Assembly (NCBI GenBank): GCA_022360655.1
Contig: JAKSCK010000050.1
Coordinates: forward strand, 1-64,000
Direction of reading: 5' to 3'
Length of the DNA stretch: 64,000 nucleotides
Origin: Spirochaetales bacterium
GTDB taxonomy: Bacteria; Spirochaetota; Spirochaetia; DSM-2461
Within the stretch, counting starts at the first letter, position 1, and every line of letters starts with the position of its first letter. Below the pieces are notes generated by a model. That model was not told the origin of the DNA and did not search any database. It worked only from the letters and a program-made list of their open reading frames with translations. The position numbers and the translations under genes were made by a program. Shown here one piece after another: positions 53,426 to 61,777 of this stretch.

Positions 53426-54793
53426 CTACGCTCTGAGACGATGAGGCGGTATGGGATAAGTGCCTGTAAGACAACCCAAACAAAAACCGTCCCCTTTCCC
53501 AAGGGCGCGTTTGAGCCCTTCTAAACTGAGATATGCCAACTCATCAGCACCCAAAACGTTGCATATAGCCTCAATATCCATTTTATGAGCAATCAGATCT
53601 TCAGCCACTGGTGTATCAATTCCAAAATAGCAAGGACTTTGAACGGGAGGAGAAACCACTCCAAAAAGAACTTCTTTGGCTCCAGCTTCCCGCATCAGAT
53701 TCACCAGACGTCGACTTGTGGTGCCGCGAACAATGGAATCATCAATAAGCAAGACACGCTTTCCTTCCACCTCTTCTGCCATCACCGAAAGCTTCACTGA
53801 AACAGCTCGCTCCCTCATGGCTTGATCTGGGTGGATGAAGGTTCGACCGACATAATGATTTTTGATGAATCCCAAACCATAAGGAACTCCAGATTCACGA
53901 GAGAATCCCAAAGCCGCAGGCACACCGGAATCAGGAACACCACAAACCAGATCGGCCTGAACCTTCCACTCTCGTGCCAGTTCTCTCCCCATGGCTAAAC
54001 GGGAATTCATCACCGAGATTCCATCAATACGGCTGTCTGGTCGGGCAAAATAGATGTATTCAAAGACACAGGTGGCTCGTTCATTGGCTAAGTCCTGCAC
54101 AATGCTTCTTGGACCATCCGCATCAATAAGAATGACCTCTCCAGGTTCCAGGTCTCGAACCGTTTCTGCACCTACGGCAGCCAATGCACACGATTCCGTG
54201 GCCAGATACCACCGATCCTCTCGTCGTCCCAAAACCAAAGGACGAATACCATGAGGATCACGGGCTCCTAGCAGTTTATCTCCTGCTGCCATCACCAGGG
54301 CATAGGAACCCTTAACAGCACTCATGGCCTCGGCGACGGCTCCTTCAAGGCCTTCAGCGGCACGGCGTGCAATCATGGCTAACAGAACTTCGGAATCCGT
54401 TTCTGTTCGAAAAAGAGCGCCTCCATCCTCAAGCAGAGACCGAAGAACACCCGCATTCACCAAGGTTCCATTGTGGGCAACAGCCAAGTCCCCCAACTTG
54501 CTTTTCCCCTGAAGAGGCTGGGCATTTCCCACACCCGTTCCTCCTGCAGTGGAGTAACGGACATGCCCAATTCCAAGATGCCCGTCCATCGCTCCCAATG
54601 AATGCTCATCAAACACCTGAGAAATCAGACCACTGCCTTTTTGCGTATGAAGGCAAGAATTGGCTCCAATGGTGATGCCTGCACTTTCTTGCCCACGATG
54701 TTGAAGAGCAAGAAGGCCACGATACAATTCTTCAGCTGCATCTGTTGCCCCTTCTGGGGCCCACATGCCAAAGACACCACACTCTTCTTCCAT
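53426..54793 (-). CDS. purF: amidophosphoribosyltransferase
   Basis: Commits PRPP and glutamine to purine synthesis. Starting at ATG 54793, 455 residues beginning MEEECGVFGMW, so the catalytic Cys is residue 5 behind a short propeptide. Motifs: ALQHRGQESAGI, GIGHVRYSTAGGTG, NGTLVN, the PRPP site RVLLIDDSIVRGTTSR, and a C-terminal EAICNVLGADELAYL. A possible longer start at 54880 would make a ~34-residue propeptide, but it would run through a hairpin (54840-54865 region) and seems less likely. Confidence 0.93.
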   Translation of the reverse strand: MEEECGVFGMWAPEGATDAAEELYRGLLALQHRGQESAGITIGANSCLHTQKGSGLISQVFDEHSLGAMDGHLGIGHVRYSTAGGTGVGNAQPLQGKSKLGDLAVAHNGTLVNAGVLRSLLEDGGALFRTETDSEVLLAMIARRAAEGLEGAVAEAMSAVKGSYALVMAAGDKLLGARDPHGIRPLVLGRREDRWYLATESCALAAVGAETVRDLEPGEVILIDADGPRSIVQDLANERATCVFEYIYFARPDSRIDGISVMNSRLAMGRELAREWKVQADLVCGVPDSGVPAALGFSRESGVPYGLGFIKNHYVGRTFIHPDQAMRERAVSVKLSVMAEEVEGKRVLLIDDSIVRGTTSRRLVNLMREAGAKEVLFGVVSPPVQSPCYFGIDTPVAEDLIAHKMDIEAICNVLGADELAYLSLEGLKRALGKGDGFCLGCLTGTYPIPPHRLRA

Positions 54794-54869
54794 TTTATCT
54801 TCATTGGAAACAAAGGATGAAAACGAAGACCTGTCCTGGGGGAAGGACAGGCGGTCTGTGGCAAAATGA

Positions 54870-55583
54870 TCAGCCAGCATGGGATACCCGGGAGAGCATT
54901 TCAGAGTAGGCCTCTTCAACATCACCCAAGTCTCTTCTAAACCGATCTTTATCAAGTTTTTTCCCTGTTTCCTTATCCCAGAAACGGCAGGTATCAGGAC
55001 TAATCTCATCAGCAAGAAGCAACTGACCATCGGCTCCACGCCCAAATTCCAACTTAAAGTCCACCAGGGTGATCCCCAAATCATCAAAAAACACCTGCAT
55101 GATGCGGTTCACTTCCCCTGCCATGCGATGGATTTCCTCTAACTCTGATGCCGTTGAAAGACCGAGGGCCAGAGCATGGTCGTCATTCAGCAGTGGATCC
55201 CCTTTTTCATCATCTTTCCAGCAAAGTTCCTGGATGGGACGTGGAAACACAATGCCTTCATCAATGGAAAGCCGTTTGGCCATGCTTCCTGCACTCACAT
55301 TACGAATGATGACTTCAAGAGGAACAATCTCGACTTTCCGACAAAGCGTTTGCCTGTCAGAGAGCTTTTCAACAAAGTGGGTTGGAACACCTTCTTTTTC
55401 CAACATGGTGAACATGAGATCACTCATCACATTATTCACCTTTCCCTTCCCCGCAATGGTACCCTTTTTCTCCCCATTGAAAGCTGTGGCATCGTCTTTA
55501 TAATCCACAATGACAAACTGAGGATCATCCGTTGCCCAAACCTTTTTAGCCTTTCCCTCGTACATCATTTCTGTCTTTTTCAC
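54870..55583 (-). CDS. purC: phosphoribosylaminoimidazole-succinocarboxamide synthase
   Basis: SAICAR synthetase, 237 residues. The short start with [11 protein letters not shown], then [43 protein letters not shown] and [12 protein letters not shown] are all diagnostic. The start is GTG 55583, overlapping the purE stop; an internal ATG six codons on is possible. The next gene is purF. Confidence 0.96.
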   Translation of the reverse strand: MKKTEMMYEGKAKKVWATDDPQFVIVDYKDDATAFNGEKKGTIAGKGKVNNVMSDLMFTMLEKEGVPTHFVEKLSDRQTLCRKVEIVPLEVIIRNVSAGSMAKRLSIDEGIVFPRPIQELCWKDDEKGDPLLNDDHALALGLSTASELEEIHRMAGEVNRIMQVFFDDLGITLVDFKLEFGRGADGQLLLADEISPDTCRFWDKETGKKLDKDRFRRDLGDVEEAYSEMLSRVSHAG

Positions 55584-56056
55584 AGCTCTACTCCTTCTTC
55601 ATTGTCAGTAACAAAACTTTCACGCATCTGAGTCATCCAATCCGAGAGCCTCTGAGCAAGAGATTCATCACTCAAGGCCAAGATTCGAACCGCAAGCATT
55701 CCAGCATTGAAGGCATTGTCCACACCCACAGTGGCCACTGGGATGGGTTTGGGCATTTGAACAATGGAATACAGGGCATCCATGCCGCCAAGCTTGGCTC
55801 CCAGTGGAACTCCAATGACGGGTTTAAGGGTTTTTGAAGCCACCACACCTGGAAGATGCGCGGCCAAGCCAGCGCCACAGATGAAAGCCTTGACTCCTCT
55901 TTCTTCCATTACCTTCAGTTTTTTTTCCAATTCATCTGGCACTCGATGGGCGGATAATACATGAGCTTCCCAACTCACTCCTAACTCATCCAAACAACGT
56001 GCTGCACCTTTCATGGTGTCAACATCACTGCGACTTCCGAACAGAATCCCTACCAT
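55580..56056 (-). CDS. purE: N5-carboxyaminoimidazole ribonucleotide mutase / AIR carboxylase PurE
   Basis: ATG 56056 with AAGGAG upstream, 158 residues. [13 protein letters not shown] holds the phosphate loop (GSxSD), [11 protein letters not shown] the second conserved stretch, and [16 protein letters not shown] and [20 protein letters not shown] the rest of the active site. AHLPG points to the PurE family. Whether it is class I or class II cannot be settled by eye; no purK is in the window. Confidence 0.93.
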   Translation of the reverse strand: MVGILFGSRSDVDTMKGAARCLDELGVSWEAHVLSAHRVPDELEKKLKVMEERGVKAFICGAGLAAHLPGVVASKTLKPVIGVPLGAKLGGMDALYSIVQMPKPIPVATVGVDNAFNAGMLAVRILALSDESLAQRLSDWMTQMRESFVTDNEEGVEL

Positions 56057-56194
56057 TCCTTGCTCCTTTCCGCAGGACTTCCCCACGGGATGGTGGTGGG
56101 AGCAACATGCTCTTGCACCAACAGGTCAACATGAAAACCATTTTCAATTAAATATCTTTGGTAAAAGCATTTAAACAATAACCACTTCATCAAA

Positions 56195-56228
56195 TCACTG
56201 AAATATCGCATTCTCATACTTCAGTGAT
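56195..56228 (-). terminator. long-loop hairpin after purL
   Basis: 9-bp arms ATCACTGAA and TTCAGTGAT with a ~16-nt loop directly after the purL stop. A T-rich stretch does not follow, so it may be a processing or pause site and not a true terminator. The rest of 56057-56194 is AT-rich and may hold a purE promoter. Confidence 0.35.
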
Positions 56229-56229
56229 G

Positions 56230-59200
56230 TTAGAGAAACCAGCCTACGCCTCCCCGAATGAGAGGCTGTTCCACCTCCATTCCCGGAACATCAATGAAGG
56301 TATTTTTTCGCCATCGTTCACTGTGTCCCATCTTCCCAAGAATTTGGCCACAAGGAGAAAGCAAGGCTTCAACACCACCAACGGAACCATTGGGATTCCA
56401 TTGGGGATGCATGGAGGCCTTCCCTTGTTCATCACTGTACAGAAAGGGAATTCGTTGCTGATTCAAGAGTTCTTGAAGTGCCTCAGGTGAGGCCGAGAAT
56501 CGTCCCTCGCCATGACTGATGGGGAGTCGATGCACATCCCCACTTTTCATCCCCTGGAGCCAAGGACTGGAACCACCAAGGTTAACGGTGTAGACCGTTC
56601 TTGCAATATGTCGCCGGTTTTGATTTGGGGCCAAGGTTGGATCTTGAACCCGAGGAATTCCTGGTTGACTTGTGAGTAGCCATCCGCTCTTCAAGAGGGC
56701 TTGGAATCCATTGCAAATCCCAAGTACCAGACCATTCCGGGAGAGAAGCCCCAACAGAGATTCCACAATCCGGGGATGTCGAAGCACCGAGGCTATGTAT
56801 TTTCCAGCACCATCAGGCTCATCTCCTGCAGAGAATCCACCAGGAACAAAGAAGATTTGACTGGAGTCGATGCTTTGTGCCAAACGAAGCATCGACTCTT
56901 CCCCATCCTGAGGAGTGAAATCTCTCAGCACCACTTCCTCTGGGATTCCTCCAGCTCGTTGAAACGCCCGACGACCATCATCTTCTCCATTACTTCCTGG
57001 AAAAACAGGAATACACACCCGAGGTGCTCCCAAAGACGTTGTTTGTGTGCTAAGAGCAGAGTCTTGGGCAAAGCACATTGATGGTGGAGATTGGGAATCG
57101 GCTTGATTCAGGAGCTCTGTATCCCCCCAAACCTGAGCAAAGGGGCTCCTCCATGCCCGTTCAACAGAAGTGAGGGAGACCGGTCCTTCTGCTCCCTGGA
57201 GAGTGGATGTGTCTTTTGTTTGGCCCAGAAGGTTCCATTGCCCCCCCATTCTCTTTAGTGATGCTTCTAGGGAAGAATCCCATTTTTCGAGAGCAATGAT
57301 CACATCCCCATAAAGTGGAGCAAAGGCAGGAGTAGGAATACTTGGTTGGAGCTCCACCCCCATCCCACCACCAAGGGCCATAAGGGCCAGCTTGCCCCCC
57401 CATCCTCCAGCGCCCACGCTGGCGGCGGCTCGAATCTGTTGACCATGAGTCCCCATCCAATCCCAGTTGGCTTCAAATGTTTTCCAATCGGGTTCTTCAT
57501 GGATGGTGCGAGATCCTGCTGTTAAGAGAAGAAGAGTCCAACCACTCTGGGAAAGCGACGCCCCTCGGGCCTGTTCCACATCCATGGCCGTTGCAGCAAA
57601 GGCAATGAGAGTGGGTGGGACATCCAGTTTGCCATAACTACCACTCATGCTGTCTTTTCCACCAATGGCGGGAAGATTCCATTGTTTTTGCACAGAGAAC
57701 GCCCCAAGTAGAGCTGCCAAAGGATCTCCCCAGGATTGAGATCCTCGATCTGTGCGTCCAAAGAATTCTTGTAAACTAAAACGAACCGATCGCCATGGCG
57801 CTCCTACGGCAGCACAGCGTGCCAAGGCCTCCAGGTGCGCCTCCTGAGCTCCCCGATAAGGATGGATTTCTGTTCTGGATGGATCAAACCCCACGGCCAT
57901 GCAGGAGGCGGTTTGACAGTCCCCTTCTGTCGGAAGAAGATGCACGGAAGCTTCTGCAGGGATCTGTTCCTTCCATCCTCCTAGGGGAGAAAGAACCGTT
58001 GTGCCACCAACACTCCCATCAAATCGTTCTTGCAAGCCACGTCGTGCAGCCACTTCAGGAGAGGAGAGAACCTCCAACAGATTCTGAGGATTCCACGCCT
58101 GGGATTCTTGAACACAAGAGCTCTGCAAGGACGACTCTTTGAGAGCCATTCTCTTCTCCCACAAACGGGGTGAAATGCAAGCATGTGCTTGACGACGCAC
58201 TCCATTGGAATCCAACAATTCTCGGGACAAGTTTACCACTTCCTGCCCCCGCCAGTGCATTCTCAAACGCCCGTCATTGGTCACATGAGCTACAATCCGT
58301 GCATCTAAATTTTCTTGTTGTGCCAGAGCTATGAAGGAAGATGCATCCTCTGCATCCACCACAACGGCCATACGTTCTTGAGACTCTGAAAGCGCCAATT
58401 CAAGACCATCAAGTCCATCATATTTAACTCGGACAGCATCCAAATCGATGGAAAGACTTGGAGCAAGTTCTCCCACTGCAACGGCGATTCCCCCCGCACC
58501 AAAATCATTGCATCGGCGAATCAGTTGGGCCGCCTCTTTGCGTCGAAACAAGCGTTGCAATTTGCGTTCTTCTGGTGCATTGCCTTTTTGCACTTCTGCA
58601 CCAGCCTTTTCTAAGGACTGGTGATCATGGGCCACCGATGATCCTGTGGCCCCACCAATGCCATCCCGCCCCGTGGCACCTCCAACCAAAATCACCACAT
58701 CGCCAGGTTGGGGTATCTCTCGACGAACATGAGAAGCGGGAGAAGCGCCAAGTACAGCACCACACTCTAATCGTTTGGCCGCATAGCCTGGGTGATAATG
58801 CTCTCGAACAACCGATGTGGCCAATCCAAGTTGATTTCCATAAGAGGAATACCCTTCTGCTGCTTGATGTGCAATGAGACGTTGAGGAAGTTTCCCCTCC
58901 ATAGCATCAGACGGATTCTGACGAGGATCTGCTCCACCACTCACCCGAAGGGCTTGGTGTACAAAGGCGCGTCCAGAGAGAGGATCACGAACGGCACCTC
59001 CAATGCATGTGGAGGCCCCACCAAAGGGTTCAATCTCTGTGGGATGATTATGCGTTTCATTCTTGAAGGACAGGAGCCAGGGTTCCACTCGTCCATCCAC
59101 TTTGGCATCAACCCGAAGTGTGCAGGCATTCACCTCTTCTGAAACATCCCAATCACCCAAGACACCATTCTTCCGCGCTTCCCGAGCGGCAATGGTGGCC

Positions 59201-60096
59201 AAATCCATGAGGGTTCGGGGCTTCTCTGAACGGGAGCAATGCACACGAGAGTGGTCCCAATCCTTTAAAGTCTGACGAATTTCTTCTGCCCCCGGACCCT
59301 CTTCAACAACGATAGAGGTGAACTCGGTCTCAAAAGTGGTGTGTCGACAATGATCAGACCAATAAGTATCAAGAGCGCGGAGTTCGGCAAAGGTTGGATC
59401 CCGCTGCTCTTGGGTGGAAAACCAATGGGAAAGAAAAATCAAATCCTCTTGGGACATGGCAAGACCATGGTTTTTTCGAAAATCCTCCCAGTTGAGGTTC
59501 TTCCGAAAACCCTCCACAGAACCCACAGGCTCTGGTTCAGGAGGAACATTCCCCAAACTGGATTCTTTAAGATTTTTTTCCCGAGAATCCACTGGATTGA
59601 TCAGCCAGGACACAATCCGCTGCCAAGTGCTCTCATCAAACACTTGAGAAAAAAGAAAGATTTCACAGCAGGACACAGCAATGGAGGAAGAAGGATACAA
59701 GCGTTGGAGACATGTTCTTGCCGCATCAGCTCGCTGGTCAAACTGCCCGGGAAGGTATTCCCGTGCTAGGATTCTTATGGTGTCCTGAAATTGAGGTTCT
59801 TCAACAATCTGATCCACAGGCGCTTCAAAGAGGAGCCCTGGTGCAGCATCATGAAGTTCTTTTTTCTCAAGGCCCTTCACTTCATAACGACGCAAAATGC
59901 GAATGGTTTGAGTCAGCGGAATACCAAGAACATCTCGAAGTTCTTTTGTTAGGGCTTGGGCCTCCCAGTTGAGACCTGCACGACGTTCGATGCACAGCGA
60001 TTGAATCACATTCCCCCCAAATACTATGGGGGAATTCCCAACACTCCTTTTTTCCCCATTCAGGAAAAACACAAAGAGAATTGGTTCATCGCCCAT
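56230..60096 (-). CDS. purL: phosphoribosylformylglycinamidine synthase, single-chain PurL with PurQ-type amidotransferase
   Basis: The large fused enzyme, 1288 residues from ATG 60096, as in Proteobacteria (~1295). Order: N-terminal PurS-like domain, linker, two AIR-synthase-related halves (DTYWSDHCRHTTFETEF, SFKNETHNHPTEIEPFGG, GGATGRDGIGGAT; second half GGKDSMSGSYG) and a class I glutaminase at the end. The nucleophile Cys is in VLGICNGFQALL, with SHGEGRF and FPGSNGEDD. Some Spirochaetes are said to use split PurL/PurQ/PurS, so the fused form is informative. The reading frame extends to TTG 60159, not favoured. Confidence 0.96.
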   Translation of the reverse strand: MGDEPILFVFFLNGEKRSVGNSPIVFGGNVIQSLCIERRAGLNWEAQALTKELRDVLGIPLTQTIRILRRYEVKGLEKKELHDAAPGLLFEAPVDQIVEEPQFQDTIRILAREYLPGQFDQRADAARTCLQRLYPSSSIAVSCCEIFLFSQVFDESTWQRIVSWLINPVDSREKNLKESSLGNVPPEPEPVGSVEGFRKNLNWEDFRKNHGLAMSQEDLIFLSHWFSTQEQRDPTFAELRALDTYWSDHCRHTTFETEFTSIVVEEGPGAEEIRQTLKDWDHSRVHCSRSEKPRTLMDLATIAAREARKNGVLGDWDVSEEVNACTLRVDAKVDGRVEPWLLSFKNETHNHPTEIEPFGGASTCIGGAVRDPLSGRAFVHQALRVSGGADPRQNPSDAMEGKLPQRLIAHQAAEGYSSYGNQLGLATSVVREHYHPGYAAKRLECGAVLGASPASHVRREIPQPGDVVILVGGATGRDGIGGATGSSVAHDHQSLEKAGAEVQKGNAPEERKLQRLFRRKEAAQLIRRCNDFGAGGIAVAVGELAPSLSIDLDAVRVKYDGLDGLELALSESQERMAVVVDAEDASSFIALAQQENLDARIVAHVTNDGRLRMHWRGQEVVNLSRELLDSNGVRRQAHACISPRLWEKRMALKESSLQSSCVQESQAWNPQNLLEVLSSPEVAARRGLQERFDGSVGGTTVLSPLGGWKEQIPAEASVHLLPTEGDCQTASCMAVGFDPSRTEIHPYRGAQEAHLEALARCAAVGAPWRSVRFSLQEFFGRTDRGSQSWGDPLAALLGAFSVQKQWNLPAIGGKDSMSGSYGKLDVPPTLIAFAATAMDVEQARGASLSQSGWTLLLLTAGSRTIHEEPDWKTFEANWDWMGTHGQQIRAAASVGAGGWGGKLALMALGGGMGVELQPSIPTPAFAPLYGDVIIALEKWDSSLEASLKRMGGQWNLLGQTKDTSTLQGAEGPVSLTSVERAWRSPFAQVWGDTELLNQADSQSPPSMCFAQDSALSTQTTSLGAPRVCIPVFPGSNGEDDGRRAFQRAGGIPEEVVLRDFTPQDGEESMLRLAQSIDSSQIFFVPGGFSAGDEPDGAGKYIASVLRHPRIVESLLGLLSRNGLVLGICNGFQALLKSGWLLTSQPGIPRVQDPTLAPNQNRRHIARTVYTVNLGGSSPWLQGMKSGDVHRLPISHGEGRFSASPEALQELLNQQRIPFLYSDEQGKASMHPQWNPNGSVGGVEALLSPCGQILGKMGHSERWRKNTFIDVPGMEVEQPLIRGGVGWFL

Positions 60097-60144
60097 AGTA
60101 GGCCGTTTACGGCAGCCTGTAGAAACTCCCGGCCTTATTCCGGG

Positions 60145-60183
60145 AATATATGGACTCAAGGCATCCCTTGTTCTAAGGATGCC
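60145..60183 (-). promoter_or_regulatory. candidate purL promoter with inverted repeat
   Basis: Minus strand TATATT at 60145-60150 is a plausible -10, with a poor -35. Just upstream is a 7-bp inverted repeat GGCATCC/GGATGCC (60160-60183), and downstream TCCCGG/CCGGGA. No purine riboswitch fold was recognised. Confidence 0.3.
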
Positions 60184-60227
60184 CGTGCAGAGATCACTCT
60201 GCCTATTTTATTGAGAGACGAAGCTCT

Positions 60228-60494
60228 CTATTGCACCTCTTCACCTTGACGACGCCCAAATTCTGATTGCACTTCATCACGTATGGATCGCCATAACTCA
60301 GGATCCTGCTCCCAAACCATGGCGCAGGCAATCAATCGTTTGGAGGTTCGCCGCACACCACGCCTGTACTGGCTAATGGCATGATGGGTGCCGAAGAAGA
60401 GGGTGGCCACATCCTGATTTGAGAAATCATGACGCTGGATAAAGGCTTCAAGCCAGGTACGGCGTTTTTCATCAATGTCCTCGTTCTTCGTCAT
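60228..60494 (-). CDS. small helix-turn-helix DNA-binding protein
   Basis: From ATG 60494, 88 residues beginning MTKNEDIDEKRRTWLEAF. The stretch FSNQDVATLFFGTHHAISQYRRG reads as a helix-turn-helix in the style of Xre/Cro repressors (VATLFFG first helix, HHAISQYRRG recognition helix), quoted as two overlapping pieces. A longer frame to 60572 crosses the promoter and is rejected. Two perfect TCGTCANTGACGA dyads cover the promoter and the start codon, which argues for autoregulation. The target genes are unknown; purL lies downstream and the amino acid transporter is divergent. Confidence 0.7.
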   Translation of the reverse strand: MTKNEDIDEKRRTWLEAFIQRHDFSNQDVATLFFGTHHAISQYRRGVRRTSKRLIACAMVWEQDPELWRSIRDEVQSEFGRRQGEEVQ

Positions 60495-60530
60495 TGACGA
60501 AACAATAACAGGATTCGTCAATGACGACAA
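60488..60530 (-). promoter_or_regulatory. autoregulatory promoter with two 13-bp dyads
   Basis: Minus strand TTGTCG (60525-60530), 17-bp spacer, TATTGT (60502-60507), 7 nt, then ATG 60494. Dyad 1 TCGTCATTGACGA spans 60488-60500 and dyad 2 TCGTCAATGACGA spans 60515-60527, centres 27 bp apart, flanking the -10. Confidence 0.6.
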
Positions 60531-60673
60531 CCCCCATTTTGAAAGGCGTACAAACGATCCAAAGAACAGCATAATGCGAGTTCGTTTTTCTTATGAATGA
60601 ACAACAAATCTACGTGATATCTATGCACACATATCTCCATAAACCGATGTAGAGGGTTTACAATGAGTCGCAA

Positions 60674-60699
60674 TGCATATTTATGCATTTTTTATGCAT
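60674..60699. promoter_or_regulatory. ArgR-like box upstream of the first amino acid binding-protein gene
   Basis: TGCATATTTATGCA (60674-60687), then six T and ATGCAT. Both the core dyad and the following half-site repeat the arrangement at 19938 upstream of carA. It ends ~7 bp before the -35. Confidence 0.45.
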
Positions 60700-60705
60700 T
60701 TCATC

Positions 60706-60734
60706 TTGGCATAATCTGCGGTTTTCGACATGAT
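60706..60734 (+). promoter_or_regulatory. promoter of the first amino acid binding-protein gene
   Basis: TTGGCA, 17-bp spacer, CATGAT; start site near 60741, 45 nt before ATG 60786. Confidence 0.55.
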
Positions 60735-60785
60735 AGAATCACAAATATTCCACAGAAAATTGACAGAAGGAAAACGGAGAATTTT

Positions 60786-61541
60786 ATGAAATCTTTTGCA
60801 CCCATCACCTTAATCTTCCTGGCCGTGCTGAGCGTGTTGACCAGCTGTGTCAAAACCAATGTGACCAAAGAACCTGTTTATGTTTTTGCATCCGACGCCA
60901 CCTGGCCTCCCATGGAGTTTGTGGATGAAAATGGAGACATTGTTGGTTTTGATATGGATTTGCTGGCTGCCATCGCCAAAGAAGCAGAATTTGAATATGA
61001 AGTGAGAAACACCGGATGGGATGGAATTTTTGCCGGGCTTGCCAACGGTTCCTATGATGCAGTGATTAGTTCTGTCACCATCACCGATGAAAGAAAAGCA
61101 GCCATGGACTTTTCAAAACCTTATGTGAATGCCGGACAAATTTTGGTGGTTCCCGCTGATTATGAAGGCAGTGAAGTTCTTTCAGACTTTGCCGGAAAAA
61201 CAGTGGGATCCCAACAGGGAACCACTGGGGATTTTGTGATTGAAGATGCAGAAGGAGTCATTCGCAAGGCCTATGATGAAGTGGGTTTGGCCATTGAGGA
61301 TTTAGCCAATGGCAATCTGGATGCTGTTGTGTGTGACTCCATCACCGCAGTGGATTATGTTGTGGGCAATGAGGCCTATGCAGGAAAGCTCAAGATTGTT
61401 GGACAGCCCTTTACCACTGAAGAGTTTGGAATTGCCGTGCAGAAGGGAAATGATGAACTCTTAGAGCTCATCAATGTGGGATTAGCCGCCATCATTGCGG
61501 ATGGTACACGGGGAAAGATCACAGAAAAATGGCTCCGATAA
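60786..61541 (+). CDS. amino acid-binding lipoprotein of an ABC transporter (SBP_bac_3 family), copy 1
   Basis: ATG 60786 with CGGAG upstream, 251 residues. Signal peptide with lipobox LTSC, then a family 3 solute-binding domain: WPPMEFVDENGDIVGFDMDLL, IFAGLANGSYDAVIS, TITDERKAAMDFSKPY, GSQQGTTGDFV and GNLDAVVCDS, cited as separate landmarks. Aspartate and arginine positions fit polar amino acid (Gln/Arg/His) binders. It has its own promoter and terminator, so it is monocistronic, and it is a close paralogue of the next gene. ArgR-like boxes hint at arginine. Confidence 0.9.
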   Translation: MKSFAPITLIFLAVLSVLTSCVKTNVTKEPVYVFASDATWPPMEFVDENGDIVGFDMDLLAAIAKEAEFEYEVRNTGWDGIFAGLANGSYDAVISSVTITDERKAAMDFSKPYVNAGQILVVPADYEGSEVLSDFAGKTVGSQQGTTGDFVIEDAEGVIRKAYDEVGLAIEDLANGNLDAVVCDSITAVDYVVGNEAYAGKLKIVGQPFTTEEFGIAVQKGNDELLELINVGLAAIIADGTRGKITEKWLR

Positions 61542-61572
61542 TCAATCACTAATTCGATGTCAATCTAAAAGG

Positions 61573-61604
61573 AAAAGCTCCCATCGTCATGGGAGCTTTT
61601 TTAT
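61573..61604 (+). terminator. terminator of the first binding-protein gene
   Basis: 12-bp stem AAAAGCTCCCAT/ATGGGAGCTTTT, loop CGTC, T tract on the plus strand. It separates copy 1 from copy 2. Confidence 0.9.
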
Positions 61605-61635
61605 TACCACTAGAAAAGTGAATCAACAGTCCTCG

Positions 61636-61666
61636 CTCTACGCATCTTCCCATCAAGTGCGTAGAG
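61636..61666. repeat. inverted repeat in the copy 2 upstream region
   Basis: Perfect 9-bp arms CTCTACGCA and TGCGTAGAG separated by 13 nt; no T tract follows. It lies between the terminator of copy 1 and the ArgR-like box of copy 2. Confidence 0.6.
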
Positions 61667-61677
61667 AGATCCCTTTA

Positions 61678-61691
61678 TGAATATTTATGCA
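61678..61691. promoter_or_regulatory. ArgR-like box upstream of the second binding-protein gene
   Basis: TGAATATTTATGCA; its left half TGAATA is identical to the classical ARG-box half-site. Downstream (61715-61750) three GTATAA repeats occur about 10 bp apart, one forming the dyad TTATAC/GTATAA. A -10 TATAAC sits at 61725. Confidence 0.5.
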
Positions 61692-61777
61692 TACAAACCC
61701 TGTTCAGAATCCGCTTATACCGTGTATAACACCGTATAAGCTGTATAAACAGCCATGAATATGCATTGGAGCCTTGT

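Noticed and set aside
53426-55087. 553-residue reading of PurF
   Set aside because: The extra N-terminus is antisense-like sequence overlapping purC; the enzyme must start shortly before the catalytic Cys.
60097-60227. Possible purine riboswitch upstream of purL
   Set aside because: Inverted repeats are present, but the conserved loop sequences of purine riboswitches are not.
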